Shown one piece after another: positions 1 through 8,402 of a stretch of DNA of 64,000 nucleotides; the stretch's first letter is position 1, and each line of letters starts with the position of its first letter. A program made the position numbers and the translations under genes. Below the pieces are notes generated by a model, which was given only the letters and a program-made list of their open reading frames with translations, was not told the origin of the DNA and ran no database searches. The stretch is from JAWKUK01 sp041398605 (GTDB lineage: Bacteria > Planctomycetota > UBA1135 > GCA-002686595): positions 62,001-126,000 of the forward strand of contig JAWKUK010000006.1 in assembly GCA_041398605.1 (NCBI GenBank), read 5' to 3'.

Positions 1-2
1 CC

Positions 3-1745
3 TGGGACCGTGGCCCCGATCCCTGGATCGACTTCGGGCGCGAGCTCTACGTGCCTTGGCGTATCACGGAGGGGGACGCGCTGCACCGCGACCTGTCCTG
101 GTTCAATGGGCCGCTCTCCGCTTGGTGGAACGCCGCATGGATGGGGCTCCTAGGCGTCTCCTTTGACACGCTGCAGTGGGTCAACCTCGGCCTCGCGCTC
201 GTGTCCGCGGCGCTGCTGCACGGCCTCATCCGCCGAGCCAGCGATCGGCACGCCGCTGACCTGGCGCTGCTCCTGTACTTCCCGGTCTTCGCGTTCGCGC
301 AACAGAAGTCGATCGGCAACTACTCGTTCCTCGCGCCGTACTCGCACTGCATCGTGCACGGCTTTGTCCTGGCGCTCATCGCGCTGACCGCGTTCGGTCG
401 CGCGCGGCGGTCCCACTCCGCCATCGCGTGCCTCTGCGGCGGCCTCGCGCTAGGAGGCGTGTTCTTGACGAAGGCCGAGGTCTTTGTCGCCGCGACCGGC
501 GCGAGCGCGATCGCCTTCATCGCCGCGGCCTTTGCGCATCACGGCCCCAGCGCACGTCGCGTCCGCCTCCGTATGTTCGGCGCAGCAGCGCTCGGGTTCA
601 GCTTGGCGCTCGGGGCGGCTTGGCTGCGCCTCCGCGCGACCCTGCCTGTCGACGAAGCGACCCGGGCGCTGCTCGGGACGTGGGTCTATGCGCTGAACCC
701 GGACCTCTCGAGCCTGCACTTCTACCGCGAGATGCGCGGCGAGGACGCGCCCGTGCGGCACATCCACACGATGTTGCGTGTTGGCGCGGGCATCGCGCTC
801 TTCGCGATCGCCTTGGCGATCATCGCGCGGATCGCAGAGCGCCTCTTTGGGGGGCGTGCCCGGCGCGCGCCCGCGCCTGCAAGCGAACAAGGCTCCGTCG
901 TCGAGCTCGCGCTCCTCGCAGCGGTCGGTGGCGGCCTCGTGATCGTCGCGCTGATGTGGGCGCCGATGGCGCTCCTCGCGCGACCGCTGCCGCTGCTCGT
1001 GCTCGCGGTCGCCCTCGTCGCGGTGCTCGAGCTCCGCTCAGCCGACCCCGAGACGCGCGAGCGAGGCGTCGCGCGCTTCGTGCTCGCGGCGTTCTCGGGC
1101 CTCCTGGCCCTCAAGCTGGGGCTGAAGCCGACGGTGCGCGACTACGGCTTCGTCCTCGCGGCGCCAGGCATCACGCTCGCCCTCGCGACGTTGAGCGAGG
1201 CGGGGACGCGGCGCATGGGCGCCGCACGCTGGCGGACGCGCGCGTTGATCGCCGGCGCGACCGTCGCGCTCGCGGTCGCGCATTGGCGCGCGTCGGACAA
1301 GTGGTACGAGCGACGGCGGTACGACATCAGCTCTGGAGGCGACCACATCGCCATCATGGAGTGGCGCGGGGACCTCATGCAGGAGCTGCTCGATGAGCTC
1401 GACCGAGTCGTGCCCGCGAACGGGACGATGCTCGTCTTGCCCGAGGGGGTCTCCTTGAACTACCTGCTGCGGCGCCCGTGCCCGATCGCGATCTATAACT
1501 TCATGCCGCCCGAGCTGATCATGTATGGCGAGGAGCGCATCGTCGCGGACCTGCGCGCCAACCAGCCTGACGTCGTCGTGCTCGCGCACAAGGAGACGAA
1601 GGAGTACGGGTACCGCTTCTTCGGCCAAGGCTACGGCGAGCACATCATGGCGTGGCTGATGGAGAATTATCGCGAGGTCGACCGCCTCGGGGTCGCGCCG
1701 CTCACTTCGTACTTCTGGGGCGCGTCGATTTACGTGCCCAAGTGA
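3..1745 (+). CDS. Multi-pass membrane glycosyltransferase-like protein (5' end outside window)
   Basis: The frame is open from the window edge, so the gene is 5'-truncated by the window. The GTG at 51 is internal, because upstream codons already encode DPWIDFGREL, a luminal motif common in ArnT/PMT-like and other polyprenol-sugar membrane proteins. The 580 visible residues hold about ten hydrophobic helices, roughly between residues 55 and 430. A soluble C-terminal domain of about 150 residues follows (from DHIAIMEWRGDL to the end) and is probably extracytoplasmic. I see no signature that fixes the substrate. A glycosyltransferase using a lipid-linked sugar is an inference from fold and context. 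The downstream genes (GT-B enzyme, radical SAM protein, LpxH-like phosphatase) suggest envelope polysaccharide or glycolipid work. The next gene starts after a 119-nt gap, so co-transcription is possible. Confidence 0.7.
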   Translation, partial: WDRGPDPWIDFGRELYVPWRITEGDALHRDLSWFNGPLSAWWNAAWMGLLGVSFDTLQWVNLGLALVSAALLHGLIRRASDRHAADLALLLYFPVFAFAQQKSIGNYSFLAPYSHCIVHGFVLALIALTAFGRARRSHSAIACLCGGLALGGVFLTKAEVFVAATGASAIAFIAAAFAHHGPSARRVRLRMFGAAALGFSLALGAAWLRLRATLPVDEATRALLGTWVYALNPDLSSLHFYREMRGEDAPVRHIHTMLRVGAGIALFAIALAIIARIAERLFGGRARRAPAPASEQGSVVELALLAAVGGGLVIVALMWAPMALLARPLPLLVLAVALVAVLELRSADPETRERGVARFVLAAFSGLLALKLGLKPTVRDYGFVLAAPGITLALATLSEAGTRRMGAARWRTRALIAGATVALAVAHWRASDKWYERRRYDISSGGDHIAIMEWRGDLMQELLDELDRVVPANGTMLVLPEGVSLNYLLRRPCPIAIYNFMPPELIMYGEERIVADLRANQPDVVVLAHKETKEYGYRFFGQGYGEHIMAWLMENYREVDRLGVAPLTSYFWGASIYVPK

Positions 1746-1864
1746 TCCGGGCTCATCTCGTCTTGACAATGCGCCCGCGTTCATCGATTCCCGCCCGGAC
1801 CTTACGCGAGCATTGACTGGCCACGCGCGTCGCCGACCGACATTGATATCGGGGGACGACACGC

Positions 1865-3031
1865 ATGGCTCGAATCCACTACGGACTGGCGGGTGAAGGG
1901 CGCGGACACGCGGTCCGCGCCCGGACCCTGCTCGAAGCGCTCCACGCAGACCACGAGCTCGTGGTCCACGCGCCAGGGGACGCGTTCACCTTCCTCGCGC
2001 CGCTGTACTCGGGGCACCCACGCGTCGAAGTGCGCGAGGTCCCCGGCTTGCGCTGGGCGTACAGCGAGCGCGGGCGGGTCGCCTTTGTGCGCTCCGGCCT
2101 CGAGAGCGCGGCGTACTTGCGGCGGCTCCCGGGGCTGATCCGCGGGCTCGCAGAAGACCTGCGCCGCGAGCGCGCGGACCTCGTCATCACGGACTTCGAG
2201 CCGGCGTTGTCCCGCGCTGCGCGGCGCGTCGGCGTCCCGCTGCTCGCTGTCGATCATCAAGCCTTCTTGACGACGAGCGACTTCTCGGCGCTCCCGCGCG
2301 CGCTCCGCGCGCACGCCGCCTTCATGGGCGCGTTTGTCGCGCGTTGGTCGCCCGCGCCGGACCTGCGCGTCGTGTCTTCATTCTACCGACCGGCGCTGCG
2401 ACCGGGGCTCGGTGACGGTGTGAGGCAGACCGGCGTGCTGCTGCGCGACGCGATCCGCGAGGCGCGCCCAACCCGCGCCGGGTTCCTGCTCGCATACCTC
2501 CGCCCCGGCGTGCCCGAGCGCGCGCTCGAGGTGCTGCGCTCCGCGCCGATGGAGGTGCGCCTCTACGGCCGCGGCCGAGGCCCCGCCGAGGGCGCGCTGC
2601 GTCGATGCGCCGTCGAGGAGGCGGGCTTCGTACGCGACCTCGCGGCCTGCGACGCGGTCATCAGCACCGCGGGCAACCAGTTGATCGGCGAGGCGCTCGC
2701 GCTCGGAAAGCCCGTGCTCGCGGCCCCGGAGCTCGGCAACCGCGAGCAGGAGCTGAACGCGTGGTATCTCGCGCGCACCCCGGGGGGCGTCGCCACTACG
2801 TTCGAAGCCCTCGATTCCGCCGCGCTCACCCGGTTCCTCGCGGCGCGCCACGCGCTCGCGACCGCAGCGCGCGCGTCCGCGACTGACGGCACGCCAGACG
2901 CCCTCGCGGCGGTCGCCGAGGCGCTGCAGCGGTTCACGCGCCAGCGCGGCCGCGGCGCGGCCGCGGTGCCGGGGTTTGGCCGCTCGCTGCGCTCACCGGC
3001 CGCCGCAAGAGAGAGGGCGAGCGTCGCATGA
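1865..3031 (+). CDS. GT-B fold glycosyltransferase (MurG/GT28-like)
   Basis: This 388-aa protein starts at ATG 1865 behind a GGGGGA ribosome-binding site. Its N-terminal Rossmann half opens with IHYGLAGEGRGHAVRA, the glycine- and histidine-bearing entry loop of GT-B enzymes that act on whole polymers or lipids. The C-terminal half has the nucleotide-sugar binding loop STAGNQLIGEALALGKPVL (about residues 268-286), where small residues contact the diphosphate and the Glu-Ala-Leu helix contacts the nucleotide. There is no signal peptide, so it is probably cytoplasmic or membrane-peripheral. Its stop codon overlaps the start of the radical SAM gene (ATGA at 3028-3031), which implies translational coupling. 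The donor and acceptor sugars cannot be read from the sequence. Confidence 0.8.
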   Translation: MARIHYGLAGEGRGHAVRARTLLEALHADHELVVHAPGDAFTFLAPLYSGHPRVEVREVPGLRWAYSERGRVAFVRSGLESAAYLRRLPGLIRGLAEDLRRERADLVITDFEPALSRAARRVGVPLLAVDHQAFLTTSDFSALPRALRAHAAFMGAFVARWSPAPDLRVVSSFYRPALRPGLGDGVRQTGVLLRDAIREARPTRAGFLLAYLRPGVPERALEVLRSAPMEVRLYGRGRGPAEGALRRCAVEEAGFVRDLAACDAVISTAGNQLIGEALALGKPVLAAPELGNREQELNAWYLARTPGGVATTFEALDSAALTRFLAARHALATAARASATDGTPDALAAVAEALQRFTRQRGRGAAAVPGFGRSLRSPAAARERASVA

Positions 3032-4131
3032 GCCGGCTGCTCGGCACGCTCGCTGCGCTGGTGGGCCTGGGCCGCGAGAGCGCGCTGCCCAGGGTCCTGA
3101 CCTACACGGTGACCTTCCGGTGCAACGCGCGGTGCGTCATGTGCGACTCGTGGCGCATCGAGCGTCAGGACGAGCTCACGCTCGACGAGGTCGACCGCGT
3201 CCTCGCGCAGCTTCCGCGCCTCGACGCCGTGCGCTTGACGGGCGGCGAGCCGTTCGTGCGCAAGGACATGCTCGAGCTCGCCGCGCTCGTCGAGCGCCAC
3301 CTGGCGCCGCGGATGCTGCACGTGACGACCAACGGCTTCCTGACGGAGCGCATCGTCGAGTTCGCCGAGCGCCGCGCCCGAGCGACGCCGCTGCACGTGC
3401 TCGTCTCGGTCGACGGGCTCGAAGAGAAGCACGACGAGGTGCGCGCGGTGCCCAAGGCCTGGGAGCGGGCGCTCGCGACCCTCGAAGCCCTCGCGCCGCG
3501 CCGCGAGGAGCTCAACCTGCGCCTCGCGGTCAACCAGACCGTGCTCGACGCGGAGGGCGCGGCCCACTATCGACCCCTGCGCGCGCGGCTCGCCGCGCTG
3601 GGGGTGAAGAACCACCTCGTCGTCGCATACTCGGAGAGCGCGACGTACGCCGTCGAGCGCGACCAGGACAAGGCGCCGACCGAACGAGGCGGCTACGCGA
3701 CGCACGGCCAGTTCACGCAGGCCGCGCTGCGCGCGCTCCTGGACCAAGCCCGCGAGGACCTCGCCGAGCTCCCGCGCGCCGAGCGGCTGGCGAAGAGCTT
3801 CTATCTGCGCGGCCTGCGGCACCGGCTCCTGCGCGAAGGCGCCGACCCTTCGCCGCGCTGCGTCGCCTTGCGCGCCCATATGCGCCTGTTCCCGAACGGC
3901 GACGTCCCGACCTGCCAGTTCAACTCGCGCATCGTCGGCAACCTGCGCGCGGCGAGCTTCGCGGAGGTCTGGGGCAGCGCCCAAGCGACGGAGCAGCGGG
4001 ACTGGGTCCGGCGCTGCCCTGGCTGTTGGGCCGAGTGCGAGGTGCTGCCGAGCGCCGTCTACACGGGCGCGCTCGCGCGGCACGCCGTCTCCGAGCCGCG
4101 CCATACGCTCGCCGCAGCCACACACCGTTGA
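3028..4131 (+). CDS. Radical SAM/SPASM domain protein
   Basis: This 367-aa protein carries the radical SAM iron-sulfur motif C32-x3-C36-x2-C39 in TFRCNARCVMCDSW, followed by the SAM-binding RLTGGEPF segment at about residue 70. Its C-terminal region looks like a SPASM/twitch cluster-binding domain: a Cys before VALRAHMRLFPNG, another in VPTCQFNS, and a late group CPGCWAEC. Such enzymes make radical-based modifications of peptides, sugars or lipids. The start overlaps the upstream glycosyltransferase by four bases, so the two are probably made together and may act on one glycoconjugate. No precursor peptide gene is visible nearby, which argues mildly against a RiPP role. The exact substrate is unknown. 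Confidence 0.85.
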   Translation: MSRLLGTLAALVGLGRESALPRVLTYTVTFRCNARCVMCDSWRIERQDELTLDEVDRVLAQLPRLDAVRLTGGEPFVRKDMLELAALVERHLAPRMLHVTTNGFLTERIVEFAERRARATPLHVLVSVDGLEEKHDEVRAVPKAWERALATLEALAPRREELNLRLAVNQTVLDAEGAAHYRPLRARLAALGVKNHLVVAYSESATYAVERDQDKAPTERGGYATHGQFTQAALRALLDQAREDLAELPRAERLAKSFYLRGLRHRLLREGADPSPRCVALRAHMRLFPNGDVPTCQFNSRIVGNLRAASFAEVWGSAQATEQRDWVRRCPGCWAECEVLPSAVYTGALARHAVSEPRHTLAAATHR

Positions 4132-4143
4132 CCCGCCGGCGCG

Positions 4144-5073
4144 ATGACGCGCCCTCCCGCCCGAGCCAGGCGCATGACGACACCTCTCCAAGCGACCGAG
4201 CCCAGTGTGCGCCCGCCCTTCGCCGCCGCCGTCGCGGGCCCGACCGCGCACGAGGCGCAGAACCACCGCCTGCCGCGGCGCTACCGGACCATCTGGGTCA
4301 GCGACGTGCACCTCGGGGCTCGAGCAGCCAAGGCGGGCGCGCTGCTGGCGTTCCTGCGCGCGAGCCGCTGTGAGCACCTGTACCTCGTCGGCGACATCCT
4401 GGACTTCTGGAAGCTGAAGCGGCGCGTTCACTGGCCGCAGGACCACTCCGCGGTCGTGTCCCATCTCCTCGCCCTCGCCCGCTCCGGGACGCGCGTGACG
4501 TACGTGCCGGGCAACCACGACGTCGAGTTCCGCGGCCACGGGATCGTCGAGCTCGGCGACGTCGAGGTGCGCGACGAGGTCGTGCACCACACGGCGGACG
4601 GCCGGCGGCTGCTCGTGACGCACGGCGACCGCTTCGACGACTACGGCGAGGAGTCGGCGTGGCTCGTCGCGCTGGGCGACTGGCTCTACGCGTGGACTGT
4701 GCGCGCGAGCGAGGCCCTGAACGTCGTGCGCAAGTGGTGCGGGCGACCCTACTGGTCGCTTTCGCTGCACCTGAAGCAGAAGGTCAAGGGCGCAGTGGGC
4801 TTCGTGTCGCGCTTCGAGGAGCGGGTGACTGCGGCCGCGCGCGAGCGCCACGTCGACGGCGTCGTGTGCGGCCACATCCACAAGGCGGAGCTGCGCGACA
4901 TCGACGGCGTCACCTACGCCAACGACGGCGACTGGGTCGAGAGCTGCACGGCCCTCGTCGAGCACGCGTGCGGGCGCCTCGAGCTCTTGCAGTGGAACGG
5001 CGTCGAGGCCGTCCCGATCTCTGGGACGCGCGAGTACGCGGCCGTGGACCCCGCCGTGCTCGCGGGCGTTTGA
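4144..5073 (+). CDS. Metallophosphatase, UDP-2,3-diacylglucosamine pyrophosphatase-like
   Basis: This calcineurin-like phosphoesterase has the dinuclear-metal motifs in order: SDVHLG, VGDILDFW, GNHDVEF, THGDRFD and CGHIHKAE. The arrangement, the DFW after the second motif and the insert between motifs 4 and 5 match the LpxH/YbbF-like group, which hydrolyses UDP-diacylglucosamine in lipid A synthesis. Many planctomycetal members of this group have unproven substrates. ATG 4144 is used here; ATG 4174 (MTTPLQ) is an alternative, and the first 40 residues are poorly conserved either way. It follows the radical SAM gene by only 12 nt in the same orientation and likely ends the operon that began upstream of the window. 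Confidence 0.8.
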   Translation: MTRPPARARRMTTPLQATEPSVRPPFAAAVAGPTAHEAQNHRLPRRYRTIWVSDVHLGARAAKAGALLAFLRASRCEHLYLVGDILDFWKLKRRVHWPQDHSAVVSHLLALARSGTRVTYVPGNHDVEFRGHGIVELGDVEVRDEVVHHTADGRRLLVTHGDRFDDYGEESAWLVALGDWLYAWTVRASEALNVVRKWCGRPYWSLSLHLKQKVKGAVGFVSRFEERVTAAARERHVDGVVCGHIHKAELRDIDGVTYANDGDWVESCTALVEHACGRLELLQWNGVEAVPISGTREYAAVDPAVLAGV

Positions 5074-5132
5074 CCCCGCGAGCGCAGCGGTCGAGCGGTC
5101 ACCTAGGGGGTCACCCAGGGGTCACGGCGCGG

Positions 5133-6686
5133 CTACTTCGCCGCGGCCGCGAGGACCGCGCGAACTCCCGGGTGTGCGCTCGGGTAACGGTCCGCGCGGT
5201 AGAGGGCCAGGGGCGGCGCCTTGCCCGCGTGGTCCGGCGCTTCGAAGTCGCCGCCGTAGGGGTTGAAGAAGTCCCAGACGAGCTGCGAGTCAGGGGTCAC
5301 CTCGAAGATCCGCCCCGGCGCCCCGGAGCAGATGAGCGTGTTGCCGTTCGCGAGGCGGCGCGCGCCCGAGATGAACGGCGAGAAGAACGTCGCCTTGTCC
5401 TCGTAGACCCAGCTCGCGGCGGCAGGCGCGTAGCCCTTCTTCGTCGGCGGTTCGAAGCCGCGCGCCGGATCGAACGGCACCACAAGCTCCATCACTTGCG
5501 AGCGGTTGTTCCCATCTGGGCGATCGCCGCCGTTGTTGAAGACGAGGAGGCGCAGCTCGCCCTCTTTCTCGCTCGGCAACCAGTTCGGGTCGTGCTGATA
5601 GAAGAGCGCTTGGTCGCGCTTCGCGCCGACGCCAAAGTTGCGCGGGTTGCCCCAGCGCCACAAGAGCGCGCCGCCGCGGCCCAGCCGCCCGCCTTGCTCC
5701 GTCGCTGCCTCCGCGGTCGTCGTCGAGTGGTCGATGACAAAGATCTCGCAGAGCTCGGGCGAGCTGAGCACGATGAGGTCGTTGACGGCGTCGTAGTCGA
5801 CCGCGTTGGTGTGCATCCAGTCGCCGGAGCGGTCGCGGTCCGCGGACGGCGGCGGCGGCGACGCTGCGGGCGCCGGCTCCGGCGCGTCGCCGCCGCCGTA
5901 GCCGAGCGCCGCCATCTGCCGCTGCCGCTCCGCCTCGGCGCGCCGCTGCTCTTCGGTGACCTCGTCCGTCGGGACGTAGTCGAAGTTCAGGTCGATGCGT
6001 CCGGGGTGGTCCTGCGGCTGACCGAAGTGCGGCAGCTTCGAATCGCGCGCCTGGACCAGGTGATCCTTCGCGTGCCACGACCACACGAGCTCGCCGCCGA
6101 CCGGCGGCGTCGGGCGCACCTCGAAGACCGCGTCCGTCCAGAGGCCGGCCGCGCCGTCCGCGTCGGGCGCCCGGCCGAGGGCGATCGCCTCCTCCTGTGA
6201 CATGCGCTCCCACGCGATGAACAGCACGTTCCCGTTCGGCAAGGGCTCCAGGTCGTGGTGCTGGCAGCGCAGCTCGTCCGCGAAGTCGTAGCGCCACAGC
6301 ACCTCACCGTCCGGCGCGAGGCGTCGGATGACGCCGCCGATGCCGCCGCCGCGGAACTTGGGGTCCTCGTCCTGGCGCCCGGCGTGCAGCAGCGACCCAT
6401 CGTCGAGCAGATAGCACCAACCCCCAGGCGCATAGCCCGTGTCCCACGCGTGCACGGTCTCCCCAGCGAGGTCCACGAGGCGCTCGCCGTTCAAGCGCGC
6501 GAACTCCCCCTCCGACATGACGCCGCGCAGCCGCTCGAGCGGGTCCTCCGGCGGTCCGGGCTCGGCAGGCAGCTCAGCCGCAGCCGCGTCAGGCTGGGGA
6601 CCCGGCGCAGCTCGTTCGCCGCAGCTCGAAAGGAGAAGCAGCGGCAGGGTGGAGAGGAGCCAGCGACGGAGGGCAGGTCGTGTCAT
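5133..6686 (-). CDS. Arylsulfotransferase (ASST)-like lipoprotein, paralogue 1
   Basis: This protein of about 517 aa starts at ATG 6686 (MTRPALRRWLL); an ATG 12 codons upstream would bury the signal. The signal sequence ends in a lipobox, LLLSSC, so it is a predicted lipoprotein. The body is a beta-propeller of the aryl-sulfate sulfotransferase type: HAWDTGYAPGGWCYLLDDG, a CQHHDLEPLPNGNVLF blade, a VDYDAVNDLIVLSSPELCE blade and a C-terminal ANGNTLICSGAPGRIFEVT blade. A paralogue at 11561-13339 shares the same order throughout. This copy lacks about 25 residues that the paralogue has just before the HAWDTG segment. Members transfer sulfate between phenolics, but many secreted planctomycetal homologues are uncharacterised, so the activity is inferred from family only. 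Confidence 0.75.
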   Translation of the reverse strand: MTRPALRRWLLSTLPLLLLSSCGERAAPGPQPDAAAAELPAEPGPPEDPLERLRGVMSEGEFARLNGERLVDLAGETVHAWDTGYAPGGWCYLLDDGSLLHAGRQDEDPKFRGGGIGGVIRRLAPDGEVLWRYDFADELRCQHHDLEPLPNGNVLFIAWERMSQEEAIALGRAPDADGAAGLWTDAVFEVRPTPPVGGELVWSWHAKDHLVQARDSKLPHFGQPQDHPGRIDLNFDYVPTDEVTEEQRRAEAERQRQMAALGYGGGDAPEPAPAASPPPPSADRDRSGDWMHTNAVDYDAVNDLIVLSSPELCEIFVIDHSTTTAEAATEQGGRLGRGGALLWRWGNPRNFGVGAKRDQALFYQHDPNWLPSEKEGELRLLVFNNGGDRPDGNNRSQVMELVVPFDPARGFEPPTKKGYAPAAASWVYEDKATFFSPFISGARRLANGNTLICSGAPGRIFEVTPDSQLVWDFFNPYGGDFEAPDHAGKAPPLALYRADRYPSAHPGVRAVLAAAAK

Positions 6687-6793
6687 GCCAACAGCATGCT
6701 CGAAGGGGGAGATCTTCACCACCGAGCGAACGCTCGGCTGCGCTGGGGCTGATCCGCGGCGAGGTCACCGGCACGACGTGGTAGATTCCTGCT

Positions 6794-7549
6794 GTGATCG
6801 TCGGCCACCAGGGGCGCCTCGAAGCCCTCGCAGCGACCGTCCCGAGTTGCATCTTCGCGACCGTGAGCGGCGCCCACCTCTATGGGTTCGAGTCGCCCGA
6901 CAGCGACGTCGACCTGAGGGGCGCTTTTGTGCATCCACTGCGCAGCCAACTCGGCCTTCGACGCCCGCGAGAGACTCACGACAAGATGCTGCACGAGGAC
7001 GGCCTCGAGCTCGACTTCGTAGCCCACGACGTGCGCAAATGCGTCAGGCTCGCGGCCACGGGGAGCGGTGAGGTGCTCGAGCAAATCTGCTCGCCTTTGG
7101 TCGTCCTCAGCACACCGTGGCACGACGAGCTCAGGGCGCTCGCAGACGGCTGCATCACCCGACAGTTGCACCGGCACTACTCGGGCTTCTTTGCGTCGCG
7201 GCGCAAGCTCCTCGCGGCTCCGGACGCCACGGTCAAGCACTTGCTGTACGCCTATCGCGCCGCGTTGTCCGGGATCGTGGCGCTGCGCGCGGGGAGGATC
7301 GACGCGAACCTGCCGAGCCTGCTCACCGAGCGTCCGGTGGACGGCGTCGCGGACCTCACCGAACGCAAGCGGCGCGGAGCCGAGAAGGGCGCGCTCGATG
7401 CAGGTGAAATCGAGCAGCACATGCCGTTGCTCCGCGCCCTCGATTGCGAGCTGGACCGCGCCAGAGCCCACTGTTCCTTGCCCGAGGCGCCGACGCACCA
7501 CCGCGCGCTCGACGACTTTCTCGTTCGCGTCCGCGAGGCCCACCGATGA
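6794..7549 (+). CDS. RlaP-type nucleotidyltransferase, first of tandem pair
   Basis: This 251-aa protein uses a GTG start at 6794. The pol-beta nucleotidyltransferase signature sits near the N terminus: VSGAHLYGFESPDSDVDLRG, with the small-residue turn before the first strand and the DVD metal-binding acidic pair. The layout matches RlaP (YcgL-like, PF10127), a family predicted to add nucleotides in RNA repair. The C-terminal two-thirds is helical with conserved HLLYAYRAALSG. It overlaps the next gene, another nucleotidyltransferase of the same family, by ATGA at 7546-7549, so the two are probably translated together. No RNA ligase lies within the window. The RNA-repair role is an extrapolation from family literature. 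Confidence 0.8.
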   Translation: MIVGHQGRLEALAATVPSCIFATVSGAHLYGFESPDSDVDLRGAFVHPLRSQLGLRRPRETHDKMLHEDGLELDFVAHDVRKCVRLAATGSGEVLEQICSPLVVLSTPWHDELRALADGCITRQLHRHYSGFFASRRKLLAAPDATVKHLLYAYRAALSGIVALRAGRIDANLPSLLTERPVDGVADLTERKRRGAEKGALDAGEIEQHMPLLRALDCELDRARAHCSLPEAPTHHRALDDFLVRVREAHR

Positions 7550-8325
7550 CGGCCTCAGCCGCCCCGACCCCGCCGTTCTGGGAGACTGGATTGATCTTGC
7601 GTGTTCGGTCCGGCTCGCGCGCGTACGGCCTCGCCGTCGCGACGAGCGACGAGGATTCGCGCGGGGTCTGCGTGCCGCCGCGTCAGTTCCTCCTCGGGCT
7701 CGATTCCTTCGAACAACACGAGAGCGATGGCGGCGACCACGTCGTCTACGGCCTCGCGAAGTTCGCGCGCCTCGCGCTGCAGGGGAACCCGAACATCATC
7801 GAGACGCTCTTCACCCCGACGGAGCACGTGCTGCACTGCGACGCGTTGGGCGCGCTGCTGGTCGCTGCCCGCGGGGCGTTCTTGTCGCGGCGCGTCGGCG
7901 AGCGCTTTGCAGGCTACGCGACGGGGCAATTGACACGGATGCGCAATCATCGTCGGGCCCTGCAGACGCCAGGTCTATCGGACGAGCGCTTGGCGCGGCG
8001 AAACCCCGCGCGCGCGGAGCTGGAGGCGCGCTACGGCTTCGACACGAAGCACGCGATGCACCTCATCCGCTTGCTGCGTATGGGCCACGAAGTGCTTGCG
8101 ACCGGAGCGGTGCATGTGCACCGCTCCGATGCGCAAGAGCTCCTCTCGATCCGGCACGGCGGCTGGAGCTTCGAGCGGGTGGCGGAAGAGGCCGCGCGGC
8201 TGCTAGAGCAGCTGACGGGGGCCATCGCAGGCTCAGCGCTGCCGGAGGCGCCCGACGAGCGCGCAGCGAACGAGCTTGTGATCGAGCTGCACGAGCGGGC
8301 GCTCTATGGCAAGCGGCTGGGCTGA
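7546..8325 (+). CDS. RlaP-type nucleotidyltransferase, second of tandem pair
   Basis: This 259-aa protein starts at ATG 7546, coupled to the preceding gene by a 4-nt overlap. The catalytic segment is RSGSRAYGLAVATSDEDSRG, with the GS turn and a D-x-D acidic pair (DED), followed by CVPP, which is typical of RlaP/PF10127. Helical C-terminal features include GYATGQLTRMRNH and KHAMHLIRLLRMG, the latter also common in this family. It is divergent from its upstream neighbour (different catalytic acid spacing and length), so the pair looks like an ancient duplication or two subunits rather than a recent copy. The gene ends 77 nt before the stop of the convergent ArsC-family gene. Confidence 0.8.
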   Translation: MTASAAPTPPFWETGLILRVRSGSRAYGLAVATSDEDSRGVCVPPRQFLLGLDSFEQHESDGGDHVVYGLAKFARLALQGNPNIIETLFTPTEHVLHCDALGALLVAARGAFLSRRVGERFAGYATGQLTRMRNHRRALQTPGLSDERLARRNPARAELEARYGFDTKHAMHLIRLLRMGHEVLATGAVHVHRSDAQELLSIRHGGWSFERVAEEAARLLEQLTGAIAGSALPEAPDERAANELVIELHERALYGKRLG

Positions 8326-8402
8326 TCGGCCCTGCGCAAAGCGTTGACGTGGAGCGTGGGTCGCTGCGATGCCGCGACGCGGGGCGCTTCGCCAGCCGCG
8401 CC

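Noticed and set aside
51..60. GTG start codon for the first gene
   Set aside because: In-frame codons from position 3 encode the DPWIDFGREL motif, so the gene begins upstream of the window.
1763..1791. TTGACA as a -35 promoter box before the GT-B gene
   Set aside because: No acceptable -10 sequence lies 16-18 nt downstream.
2563..4965. Long minus-strand open frame antisense to the radical SAM and phosphatase genes
   Set aside because: Arg- and Ala-rich with no motifs; a shadow of strong high-GC codon bias on the plus strand, where the real motifs are.
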